Origin: Saprospiraceae bacterium
GTDB taxonomy: Bacteria > Bacteroidota > Bacteroidia > Chitinophagales > Saprospiraceae
Assembly: GCA_016709995.1 (NCBI GenBank)
Contig: JADJLQ010000003.1
Location: forward strand, 248,001 to 312,000
Length of the DNA: 64,000 nucleotides
Reading direction: 5' to 3'
Part shown: in pieces, positions 34,711 through 43,050 of the stretch
How positions within the stretch are numbered: position 1 is the first letter of the stretch
Layout of the letters: every line of letters starts with the position of its first letter
Translations under genes and position numbers: made by a program
Notes under the pieces: model-generated
The model's input: the letters and a program-made list of their open reading frames with translations, nothing else
The model's database searches: none
What the model was told of the DNA's origin: nothing

Positions 34711-35385
34711 GTGTTTAATATTGTTGCTCGGAAGACATTATTGGGGTATTGTCGGCAATTTCCTGATGCGGCAAGGTCTTTACAGCAATGGTACTATGAA
34801 TTTTTGAAATCCGAATTCAAAAACTTTAATGAACTTAAAGAAGTTTATCCTAATCAGAGTTTGGTGAAAGATGATCGAGTGGTTTTCAATATCCTTGGAA
34901 ACAAGTATAGATTAGTAGTAAGGGTCATCTTTGATTTTAAAGCTGTGCAAATTAAATGGTTTGGTACGCATGCAGTATATGATCAAATAAATGTCGAAAA
35001 AATTGACTACAAAAAGGGCAATGAAATTATGATATTAAAAATAATAAAGTCGAATAAAGAATATGAAGCTATGCTGGATTGGGTGGATCAAATGTTTGAT
35101 CGAAAAGTGAAGCATACATCTCCTGAAGGTGAACAAGTGCAAGTGGCTTTGTTATTGCTTAAAGAATACGAGGACAAATATCACGCAATTCCAATACCTG
35201 ATCCTTTGGAAGCTATAAAATTAAAAATGGCCGAAAAAAGACTTAAGAGTAAGGACTTAATAGGCTTGGTTGGCAGCAAAGGTTATATATCTTCTATTCT
35301 TTCCGGCAAAAAACCACTCACCCTGGATATAGCCCGAAAATTTTATAAAAAACTTGGTGTTCCGGCTGAAATACTTTTGAGTTGA
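34711..35385 (+). CDS. HigB-HigA toxin-antitoxin read as one fused ORF
   Basis: The first ~98 residues are a HigB-type mRNA interferase of the RelE superfamily: FNIVARKTLL, LKSEFKNFNELKEVYP, VVFNILGNKYRLVV, WFGTHAVYDQI. The last ~118 residues are a HigA-type antitoxin (COG5499/XRE helix-turn-helix): EYEAMLDWVDQMFD, IPDPLEAIKLKMAEKRL, LVGSKGYISSILSGKKPLTL, GVPAEILL. Normally these are two adjacent genes. Here they share one frame from a GTG start, with a short linker. An in-frame ATG at 35029 is a plausible internal start for free HigA. One extra A in the run at 34997-35002 would create a TGA and restore two separate genes, so either a true fusion or a one-base deletion is possible. A free toxin would cleave mRNA on the ribosome; the antitoxin would neutralise it and repress the operon. 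Confidence 0.85.
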   Translation: MFNIVARKTLLGYCRQFPDAARSLQQWYYEFLKSEFKNFNELKEVYPNQSLVKDDRVVFNILGNKYRLVVRVIFDFKAVQIKWFGTHAVYDQINVEKIDYKKGNEIMILKIIKSNKEYEAMLDWVDQMFDRKVKHTSPEGEQVQVALLLLKEYEDKYHAIPIPDPLEAIKLKMAEKRLKSKDLIGLVGSKGYISSILSGKKPLTLDIARKFYKKLGVPAEILLS

Positions 35386-35436
35386 TCTGCTTCACGCCGG
35401 GGTCTGATTTTAAAGCTCAATAATTTCCCTACTTGC

Positions 35437-36732
35437 CTATCGATTAAACGGCACTTCATTTATCCAATGAAAACCTCGTTTGACTAAGAGAAAATCTTTT
35501 CTTTTCTGTTTCTCCAACTCAATCTGAAGCGAATCTTTACCTAACGTTCCATTAAAAATAAGTCTTGTTGTATCAGGTTGTTGATAAGTGAAAATGTAAC
35601 TGGAGGTGTCCCCAGCTGTGCTAAATATGGCGGTTTTCGTAGAATCATTTCTTTTTAAGTAAAACCTGTTTCGCACGCCGAATTCATTTGAAACGGAAAT
35701 CATGTCGGAAGACCCCTTACGGTCAATGAAAAGATTTTCCCATCGCAATGAATCAGTATGAAGTATTTCTACATGGCTTTTAATGTGTTTTGAAACCTTA
35801 TAGGGACCATAGAAAGTTGTTAATGGCCCTGACTGTGTTTTTTCTATTCCCAATGATTGTTTAATCAAAGGTGATATCAATATAACAAATAACCCAATCT
35901 TCAATATAATGCGACTTATTTTATACCACTTTCTATCTGAAAAATAGGTCTCGAACTGAATAGGTGCTTTGGTAGATTTTTGTAGGATAAAAAAGTTTAA
36001 AAGTCTTTGAAAATCCTGGGCAGCCAGATAAAGTGCCATTAAAAGCAGTAAAAATGAAAATAGTTTTACCGGTACATCGTAGCACATATTAAGGGCAAAA
36101 ACATTGGCCATCACACATATAATAATCAATGCCCCTAAAAGTGTCGTTTTTCTGAACAACAATAATAAGCCACCTAGGCACTCCATTAATCCTCCAAAAA
36201 ATTGATACTTTGTAGAATAGGCCATAAAAGTCCATAACAAACCCATAGGACTCATTTCACCCAATTCTTGATAAAGCCTATCAGTTGTAATTGTCCCAAA
36301 TTGTGAAGGAAATATCTTGTAGATACCATAGGCTAGCAAGATAAAACCTAAGCAATAGCGTATCCATACATTGTTCCAGTAATTGAGTTCTGGATAATTC
36401 CTTTTTTTTCGGTCAAAAAGACTCCAAATAAAACAACCGATGACTGAGAAAAGGAGTATCAAAAACTCCTGCACCCAATTCCATGTTGTGTCACCGCTGC
36501 CCAATGGCTTTATAGTGATCTCGGGTATACCAAAAAAGAATTTTCCTCCCCAGTTGATTAATTTATCCCATATATTTTCATATTGCTCAGAAATCCACTC
36601 ACCTATGACTGGAATATCACTGATGGGGAAAGGAAAATTGTGTAAAGCAAAAAAGATAAAGCAATATCGGAAGATGATTATTCTGAGTGGAGACCAATTA
36701 GTGTCTGTACTAGGTTTGATTGGGTTTGCCAT
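35437..36732 (-). CDS. DoxX-like integral membrane protein
   Basis: This is a 431-residue membrane protein resembling Bacteroidota DoxX-family proteins. Several hydrophobic segments are visible: around residues 18-40, 88-106, 127-146, 165-200, 201-240 and 275-295. Typical phrases are RYCLGFILLAYGIYKIFP and GGLMECLGGLLLLFRKTTLLG. The last ~130 residues are soluble and beta-rich, probably periplasmic. The reaction or substrate is unknown. It converges on the HigBA ORF with about 50 bases between the stops. Its upstream region (36733-37001) has no other gene. Confidence 0.7.
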   Translation of the reverse strand: MANPIKPSTDTNWSPLRIIIFRYCFIFFALHNFPFPISDIPVIGEWISEQYENIWDKLINWGGKFFFGIPEITIKPLGSGDTTWNWVQEFLILLFSVIGCFIWSLFDRKKRNYPELNYWNNVWIRYCLGFILLAYGIYKIFPSQFGTITTDRLYQELGEMSPMGLLWTFMAYSTKYQFFGGLMECLGGLLLLFRKTTLLGALIIICVMANVFALNMCYDVPVKLFSFLLLLMALYLAAQDFQRLLNFFILQKSTKAPIQFETYFSDRKWYKISRIILKIGLFVILISPLIKQSLGIEKTQSGPLTTFYGPYKVSKHIKSHVEILHTDSLRWENLFIDRKGSSDMISVSNEFGVRNRFYLKRNDSTKTAIFSTAGDTSSYIFTYQQPDTTRLIFNGTLGKDSLQIELEKQKRKDFLLVKRGFHWINEVPFNR

Positions 36733-37001
36733 GTTATAGAGGATGACAGATTATAGTGAATTTTGCTCAGGAAGTATAGACTTTCATTAGTATTTACAAC
36801 AAGCTATATTAGAAATATCCGATGATTTGAATAAATTAAGGACTAAAGTAATATATTTTGTTCTCGCAATTTAATTTAAAGAAAAGATTAGTTAATAAGA
36901 TATAGTTCTTTTGCTTTCGAAGATTAATATGTCAATTGCCCCTTTGCCTAACTAATTTGGCTGTTGGGACTCTTTGGGTACTGCCTATTATGTAATCGAA
37001 A

Positions 37002-39164
37002 TCAAAATTCTTTTTCGCCGATTTCACTATTTGGTAATTTCGCTTTGCTAGTAAGTTTATTGAGCTTAAAATTAAAATTTAGTAAAAAAACATCTGTTTC
37101 ATAAATGTAATTGGTGGTGGTATAAAAGTCAGTACCGTAGGTAGTGATGCGTTGTTGGTTGGCATTCATAAAACCCAGGTTAATATTTTGCCATTGTAAG
37201 CTTAGGGAAAGCTTGCCGTCTAAAAAGGATTTCTTTAAGCTGGTATTGGGAGATAAAAATCTTGAGTCCTCGCCTTGAGCAGTCGGGCGGGCTGACACAT
37301 AATTGGCATTAACTTGCCAGGACCATTCTTTGCCTAAATCTGTAGTTGTATTTACATTGAGAGAGTACACCCAATTGGAATTATTAATGGTTGAAGTCTC
37401 TCCCAACACGTTCAATTCGCCGCTAATTTTATAATTGTATAGGTTCGCTCCCATATACAGGGTAAGCCATCGACCAAAATTAGTGGTGCTCCCCATTTCC
37501 AGGCCAATTAATCTCGCGCTGGAAGCATTGATAAAAAGTCGATTTAAAATGCTGTCTGCATAGACATTGTTGACTCGCTGGATTGGGTTTTTTATATGCT
37601 GAAAATAAAGGGTTGAGAAAAAACTCCCCTTGTTGAAATCATGATTGATGCCAAATTCTACTAAATCAACATATTGGGGCAACAGGTCCGGGTCGCCTTG
37701 CTCTAAAGTTTCTGAATGTTCTCTTTCGGGTATGGGGTTTAATTCAAAATTATTGTTTCGTTGCACCCGTTTGCTGTATCCACCTTTTAGATTCCAGGTT
37801 TCTTTGAAGGGGAATAGTAGGTTTATCGAAGGAAATAAATTGCTTTGATCTAAATGGTGATGATTGGTATCGGATGACAAAATAACTTCTCTGGAGGCGT
37901 ATTCGTACCTCAAACCAGCGACATATAGAAGTTCGGATAGTTTGCCCCCATATTGTGAGTATAGAGCATTGATATGATTGGTTGATTTTGCGGTTCCCCT
38001 AAATTTTGAAATGTCAGACTGGGGGACATTTGGGGTCACCTCATAATCAAACTTTCCGTCCTGATGGTCTGACCTGAACTGATACCCACTCTCCAATTTG
38101 CCAGTTCCAATAGATATGCTGTGGTCCAACTTAAATCTGTATCCACTAATTGGATTTGTATAAGGATTAATAACCTGCTGGAATACCATGTTTTTATCAG
38201 GCAGATTTATATTTTTATTCAGCGTGTTTCCAACGAGGTTAGCATGCTCGTACATTGCTGAAGCACTTAGCGTAGACTTATCATGGAAGGTATGGACATA
38301 GTCTAAACTGCCCACTAAAAATTCACCCTCTTTAGTCTGTAGATTAGAGTTGAAGTAATTCAGTTGTCGTAAAATAGTATTAGTAGTCAGATCCGAGGTA
38401 GAATTGGCATATTCAATATCCGCACGCCTTTGCTGGTATTTTTTGCTGGCGAAAATACCCAGATTAAATACATTGTTTTTATTGGAGGAGTAGTTGATGG
38501 AGGTCCTTGCACCATAACTGTAACGGTCAAAACTTCTTTCGCCGAGCGATGGAAACCGGGTGATCGTATGGTTGATAAAATTTTTAGTGAATACATCTCC
38601 TTCCCTGCGTCCATTGCCGTCATTTCTCAAATAATTTGCACTCAGGGATAGATCCCACTTGTTTTGTTTGAAATTGATAGTAAAGTCTCCTCCAAATCGT
38701 GATGGTTTTTCGAGATTATTAAAATCTGTGGTGCTTGGCAGACCACCCTGCAGGTTGGCTATGATGGCGAGCCCATTGTCAACTCCCTGCCTGGTTACTA
38801 TATTGAGAATGCCTGCCTTTCCATCGGCGTCATATTTAGAAGACGGTGCCGTAATCAACTCAATATTTTCAATGGTATTAGCAGGCAATTGACTTAAGAT
38901 AGTCTGTGCATCGGTGACCATGGGCTTTCCATTGATCAATATCAGAAATCCGGTGGAGCCCCTGATACTGATTTCACCTGCACTATTTACAGCAACAGAG
39001 GGCAGATTTTTCAAGGCATCGATGGCACTACCTCCTTTGGAAGATTCAAATTGATCCGCACTATAGGTTTGTTTATCCAGCTTGTTGGTGCTGTTTATAC
39101 GATTGCCTGTCACGGTGATTTCTTTTAATAAATCAGTGGATGATTCCATAGTGATATAGGCCAA
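37002..39164 (-). CDS. Outer-membrane beta-barrel, TonB-receptor-like: plug and barrel part of a stop-interrupted gene
   Basis: This is the main part of an OMP_b-brl_3-type outer-membrane protein. The plug region has GGSAIDALKNLPSVAV, GSTGFLILINGKPM and PSSKYDADGKAGILNIVTRQG. A long barrel with alternating aromatic strands follows, ending in LLNFNFKLNKLTSK. The nominal ATG at 39164 is internal: the same frame runs upstream without interruption to a TAA at 39261-39263, and beyond it to the signal peptide at 39491. The reading is therefore one gene of about 829 codons broken by one nonsense codon. Substrate unknown; the family is usually involved in uptake of large nutrients or has uncharacterised transport roles. 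Confidence 0.8.
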   Translation of the reverse strand: MAYITMESSTDLLKEITVTGNRINSTNKLDKQTYSADQFESSKGGSAIDALKNLPSVAVNSAGEISIRGSTGFLILINGKPMVTDAQTILSQLPANTIENIELITAPSSKYDADGKAGILNIVTRQGVDNGLAIIANLQGGLPSTTDFNNLEKPSRFGGDFTINFKQNKWDLSLSANYLRNDGNGRREGDVFTKNFINHTITRFPSLGERSFDRYSYGARTSINYSSNKNNVFNLGIFASKKYQQRRADIEYANSTSDLTTNTILRQLNYFNSNLQTKEGEFLVGSLDYVHTFHDKSTLSASAMYEHANLVGNTLNKNINLPDKNMVFQQVINPYTNPISGYRFKLDHSISIGTGKLESGYQFRSDHQDGKFDYEVTPNVPQSDISKFRGTAKSTNHINALYSQYGGKLSELLYVAGLRYEYASREVILSSDTNHHHLDQSNLFPSINLLFPFKETWNLKGGYSKRVQRNNNFELNPIPEREHSETLEQGDPDLLPQYVDLVEFGINHDFNKGSFFSTLYFQHIKNPIQRVNNVYADSILNRLFINASSARLIGLEMGSTTNFGRWLTLYMGANLYNYKISGELNVLGETSTINNSNWVYSLNVNTTTDLGKEWSWQVNANYVSARPTAQGEDSRFLSPNTSLKKSFLDGKLSLSLQWQNINLGFMNANQQRITTYGTDFYTTTNYIYETDVFLLNFNFKLNKLTSKAKLPNSEIGEKEF

Positions 39165-39260
39165 ATCGATCTCTTTATTATTTTTTGAGACCGATAGTTG
39201 AATGTATTTGGTTTTAAAACCTAGAAAGACGATTTGACCGATGTAATCCCCGGAGTCTAC

Positions 39261-39491
39261 TTATGCAAGAAGAAAATCACCTTTTGCATTAGTGGTGGTC
39301 CCGGCTATGACTGAAGAATCTAAGTTACTTAATAGAGCCACACTGGCATATTCCAAAGGCAGATTATTTGATTTTTCGATCAGTGTCCCTTTAATGATGG
39401 TATGTTGAGATTTTAATGAAATAACTGGAAGTGCAGTCAGAATGCAGACAGCATATACTAGTCTAACTACTAATTTATTTCTTGAATTCAT
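39261..39491 (-). CDS. N-terminal part of the stop-interrupted outer-membrane barrel gene
   Basis: These 76 codons contain a signal peptide (about 1-29, ending SLKSQ) and the first half of a carboxypeptidase-regulatory-like domain (IIKGTLIEKSNNLPLEYASV, TTTNAKGDFLLA). The frame then meets TAA at 39261-39263. Translation of the codons after it gives VDSGDYIGQIVFLGFKTKYI, the expected second half of that domain, in the same frame. A single substitution explains the stop. On its own this piece could not form a receptor. Confidence 0.8.
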   Translation of the reverse strand: MNSRNKLVVRLVYAVCILTALPVISLKSQHTIIKGTLIEKSNNLPLEYASVALLSNLDSSVIAGTTTNAKGDFLLA

Positions 39492-40012
39492 AAAAAATAA
39501 CTCAGCCAGGTTTTTAATTATTCGCTTTATTCACCAGTAAGTTTACGGAGATTATCTGAATAGAAGGTGAGAAAATGGTTTAGTAAAAAGATGTTGAGGC
39601 CGTAAAGGTTATGAAAAAATGAAGGATTCTGCGACTGCTCAAATACTTTTAAATAGTTGGCAATAAGTGACTGCTTTTAGCTCCTGCATGATGGATGATG
39701 TCGATTAGTTTGACGGTCCGACTGTAGGCGTTGGGTGTGAGAGCAACTATCGCTGATAAGTATTTTGGGTTTAAGGTATATAGGACTTTTGTTTATGATC
39801 CTTTCGGAAAGAAGTATCATTAAATTATCAGCGAGAACTTAATTTGTTTTAACATAGTTGTATCAAAATCGAACACTATGCACTTTATAGTATTAAAATA
39901 TATATGTGTTAATATCACATAATTAAATACTTATAACTAGGTGTAACCTTTCTCTGCAACCCATAGTATTATAAAGGAGTCTTTAAGGTCTGCCTATTAA
40001 AAAACAAATGCT
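39492..40012. other. Divergent intergenic region between barrel gene and permease
   Basis: No gene is recognised. Apart from the 19-bp element at 39858-39876, annotated separately, I see only short open stretches with no recognisable protein. The region must carry the promoters for the barrel gene (-) and the permease at 40013 (+). Confidence 0.5.
39858..39876 (+). promoter_or_regulatory. 19-bp element shared by two permease upstream regions (copy 1)
   Basis: TTGTATCAAAATCGAACAC lies 136 bases before the permease start at 40013. It matches 52001-52019 at 18 of 19 positions, the only difference being T versus G in the middle. Its placement suggests an operator or an upstream promoter element. 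Confidence 0.55.
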
Positions 40013-42376
40013 ATGCTCAAAAATTTCTTTCGAACTGCCTGGAGAAATCTACTCGCCAATAAAACCTTTTCACTCATCAATATACTAGGACTTGCCCTCG
40101 GTCTGGCCTGCAGCCTGGTGATTTTGCTATGGCTCCAGGATGAGCTGGACAAAGATCGTTTCCACCTATACGATAGCAGACTGTATCGGGTCATGGAAAA
40201 CCAAAACTATTCCGGTGAGATCTCTACTTTCGAATCCACTCCCGGCCTGCTCGCAGAAAATATCGTCAAGGACATACCTGAGATCCAGATGGCCAGTCAA
40301 TTTTTGTGGGAAGAAGAACCCTTATTTACCGTAGGGAATAAATTGGATAAAGAGAAAGGTAGATATGCTCAAAAGGATTTTCTCAAAATGTTTTCGTTCA
40401 AATTGATCAAAGGTGATCCTGCGTCTGCTTTGGATAGACCGGATGGCATCGTCCTGTCACAAAAGCTTGCGGATAAATATTTTCTGGGAGAAGAGCCCAT
40501 AGGCAAATCTATCAGGATAGACAATAAAGACAATGTAACTGTCACCGGTGTATTGGCTGAAATACCTGAAGCGTCCTCTATGAAATTCGATTTTATCATG
40601 TCCTGGGAGCAATGGCTTAAAGACAATGATTGGGCCAAGGAGTGGGGCAATAATGGTCCTCGATGTTTTGTGTTGTTGAATGAACAAGCGGATATCACTA
40701 AAGTCAACGCCAAGATCGAAGACTATATCCAGACAAAAAACAAGGATACCAATGTCAAATTATTTTTGCAAAACTTTGGTCAGTCCTACCTCTATGGCCA
40801 GTGGAAAGCAGGGGTGCAGGATGGTGGTCGAATAGAGTATGTAAGGATATTTTCCATTGTAGCCATTATTATTTTATTAATCGCCTGTATTAATTTTATG
40901 AACCTGGCTACAGCAAGATCGCTCAAGCGCGCGCGTGAGGTCGGTGTACGCAAGGTCGTCGGTGCAAGGAAATATCAATTGGTCCTGCAATTTTTTAGCG
41001 AATCGGTACTGGTGAGTTTTATTGCATTATTGTGTGCCCTTGCAATGGTATATTTCTTTTTGCCTTCTTTCAATACGGTCACCGGCAAGTTGCTCAAAAT
41101 ACCTTTTACTGATCCTGCATTTTTGATTACCGTGTTTGGCCTTACTCTGGGTACCGGTGTTTTTGCAGGGAGCTATCCGGCATTTTTTATGTCGGCCTTG
41201 CGACCGATCACGGTGTTAAAAGGGTGGCTTCGTTTTAATCCGTCAGCGACCTTATTGAGAAGAGGTCTCGTAGTGTTTCAGTTTGCCCTGTCCATTTTTC
41301 TCATCATGGGTATGATCGTGATCTATCGACAAATCGCCTATATCAACAATAAAAGCCTGGGCTTTGACAAAGAAAATCTGATCATGGTGCCGATTGAGGG
41401 GGATTTGCAAAAAAATTATGAAGTATTCAAACAGGAACTTTCCAGGGAGGCAGGCATCAAACAAATAACTAGTGCAAGCAATAGTCCGCTACAAGTAGGT
41501 AGTTCTACCGGAGGAGTGAGATGGCCGGGTAAAGACACGACCAAATCCATATTGTTCAGCAACAGTAATATTACCTATGATTATATCAAGACGATGGGGA
41601 TCGAATTAGTCAATGGCCGTGATTTTGATCATTCGTTCAGCACCGACACCGTCAATTACCTGATCAATGAGTCGGCTGCCAAAAAAATTGGGTACACCGA
41701 TCCTGTGGGCAAAGAACTCACCATGTGGGGAGACAAAGGCCAGATCATCGGGTTGATGAAGGACTTTCACCATAACTCCCTGCATGTACCGATCGATCCA
41801 TTGATCATCCGATTGTTCAAACCGAGCTGGCAAAGTGTATGGGGCTATATCATCGTCAGGACAGAAGCCGGGCAGACCAAACAAGCCATTGCCAGCCTGG
41901 AGAAAATGTACAAACAGTTTAACCCGGCTTTTCCATTCAAATATTCATTTACTGACGAAGAAATAGCCAAAAATTATAAATCAGAGCAGACGGTTGGTAA
42001 ACTATCTAAATATTTTGCGTTCCTGGCCATCTTTATTTCTTGTCTTGGATTATTTGGTCTGGCGACTTTCACTGCAGAACAGCGAATCAAAGAGATCGGT
42101 ATACGCAAAGTATTGGGAGCTGGTGTAGGTAATCTTGTAGGTATGTTGTCTAAAGATTTTATGCTCCTGGTAGCAGTCTCCACCCTGATTGCTTTTCCGG
42201 TTTCGTGGTATTTTCTCACTGGTTGGTTGGAAAAGTATCCTTACCGTGAAGGCATGCACTGGTGGTATTTTGGTATGGCAGGTGCACTGGCAATAATGAT
42301 TGCTTTGATTACGGTCAGTTTTCAGACGATCCGGGCAGCTGTAGCCAATCCGGTCAAAAGTTTGAAAATTGAGTAA
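40013..42376 (+). CDS. ABC transporter permease, MacB/FtsX-like
   Basis: This is a 787-residue permease of the duplicated MacB-like type. An N-terminal membrane helix (about 22-42, ILGLALGLACSLVILLWL) is followed by a periplasmic MacB core domain. The first FtsX domain spans about 280-395 (ACINFMNLATAR, REVGVRKVVGAR), with another helix near 425-447. A second periplasmic domain leads to the last FtsX domain (about 670-785; FISCLGLFGL, EIGIRKVLGAG), and the protein ends NPVKSLKIE. About eight membrane segments are expected. No ATPase or membrane-fusion gene is next to it, so it is an orphan permease. It stands alone as a transcription unit behind a shared 19-bp upstream element. Substrate unknown. 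Confidence 0.92.
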   Translation: MLKNFFRTAWRNLLANKTFSLINILGLALGLACSLVILLWLQDELDKDRFHLYDSRLYRVMENQNYSGEISTFESTPGLLAENIVKDIPEIQMASQFLWEEEPLFTVGNKLDKEKGRYAQKDFLKMFSFKLIKGDPASALDRPDGIVLSQKLADKYFLGEEPIGKSIRIDNKDNVTVTGVLAEIPEASSMKFDFIMSWEQWLKDNDWAKEWGNNGPRCFVLLNEQADITKVNAKIEDYIQTKNKDTNVKLFLQNFGQSYLYGQWKAGVQDGGRIEYVRIFSIVAIIILLIACINFMNLATARSLKRAREVGVRKVVGARKYQLVLQFFSESVLVSFIALLCALAMVYFFLPSFNTVTGKLLKIPFTDPAFLITVFGLTLGTGVFAGSYPAFFMSALRPITVLKGWLRFNPSATLLRRGLVVFQFALSIFLIMGMIVIYRQIAYINNKSLGFDKENLIMVPIEGDLQKNYEVFKQELSREAGIKQITSASNSPLQVGSSTGGVRWPGKDTTKSILFSNSNITYDYIKTMGIELVNGRDFDHSFSTDTVNYLINESAAKKIGYTDPVGKELTMWGDKGQIIGLMKDFHHNSLHVPIDPLIIRLFKPSWQSVWGYIIVRTEAGQTKQAIASLEKMYKQFNPAFPFKYSFTDEEIAKNYKSEQTVGKLSKYFAFLAIFISCLGLFGLATFTAEQRIKEIGIRKVLGAGVGNLVGMLSKDFMLLVAVSTLIAFPVSWYFLTGWLEKYPYREGMHWWYFGMAGALAIMIALITVSFQTIRAAVANPVKSLKIE

Positions 42377-42423
42377 ATAAGAATCAGCATCAGAAGTCAG
42401 AATCTGAAATCTGAGTCTGAAAT

Positions 42424-42996
42424 CTAAATCTTCTTCTTATCCTTTTTTAAGGAATACCATAGTTCGACCATCCCATTTTTGTAGGCAGTCACTTCTTTCA
42501 AATTTAATAGTTGTTCTATACCCAGGTGATCAAATAATAATGTTCCATCACCCAATAGAATGGGCAAAATCGATATTCTTATTTCCTCAGCCAGATTTAA
42601 TTGGATGAAATCCCTGGCAAGCGAAGCCCCACCTACGAGCCATACCGATTTATAATTGGGTCTTAATCTTTCATTCACTAGACTGGTCAGGTCGCCATCG
42701 TAAAATTCTAAATTCTGCCTTTCGTTAGGTAGGTTTCTGCTGCTCACTACTATGGTTGGTTTGTCACCATATGCCCAGCCATAAGATTTTGAAAGTTCTA
42801 GGGCGAGCTCGTATGTTTTGGACCCCATTACATAGCAGTCTATGGTCTTGAGGAACTCTACCGGATCCTGTCCGCTTACACCTCTTTCATAATGGCATGA
42901 TGCCTCGAACCATGAAATGTTATTGTCCTTTTTGGCTATGAAACCATCCAGGCTGGACACCATATGGATAGTGAGCACGAAGGTATCTTGAATCAT
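42424..42996 (-). CDS. DHFR/RibD-C-like reductase family protein
   Basis: This is a 190-residue cytoplasmic protein with the dihydrofolate reductase-like fold of the RibD C-terminal domain family (YyaP/YwjB type). Visible motifs are HMVSSLDGFIA near the N-terminus, YVMGSKTYELAL, KPTIVVSSRNLP, and VWLVGGASLARDFIQLNLA, followed by ISILPILLGDGTLLF. These proteins are presumed NAD(P)H-dependent reductases, but for most the substrate is unknown. It is not next to folate or riboflavin genes. It converges on the permease at 40013, with fewer than 50 bases between the stops, and is a likely single-gene unit. Confidence 0.85.
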   Translation of the reverse strand: MIQDTFVLTIHMVSSLDGFIAKKDNNISWFEASCHYERGVSGQDPVEFLKTIDCYVMGSKTYELALELSKSYGWAYGDKPTIVVSSRNLPNERQNLEFYDGDLTSLVNERLRPNYKSVWLVGGASLARDFIQLNLAEEIRISILPILLGDGTLLFDHLGIEQLLNLKEVTAYKNGMVELWYSLKKDKKKI

Positions 42997-43050
42997 AAAT
43001 TGAATAATATAAATGACTCAAATGTAAAGATCAGATACGGTGCAATCTTT

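Noticed and set aside
34533..34718. Small frame between the permease remnant and HigBA
   Set aside because: Overlaps the remnant end and the HigB start; I recognise nothing in its residues. A 51-codon version from 34563 cannot be excluded.
39640..39840. Short reverse-strand open stretches in the barrel-permease gap
   Set aside because: Interrupted by stops and without similarity to anything I know; no basis to call a decayed gene.
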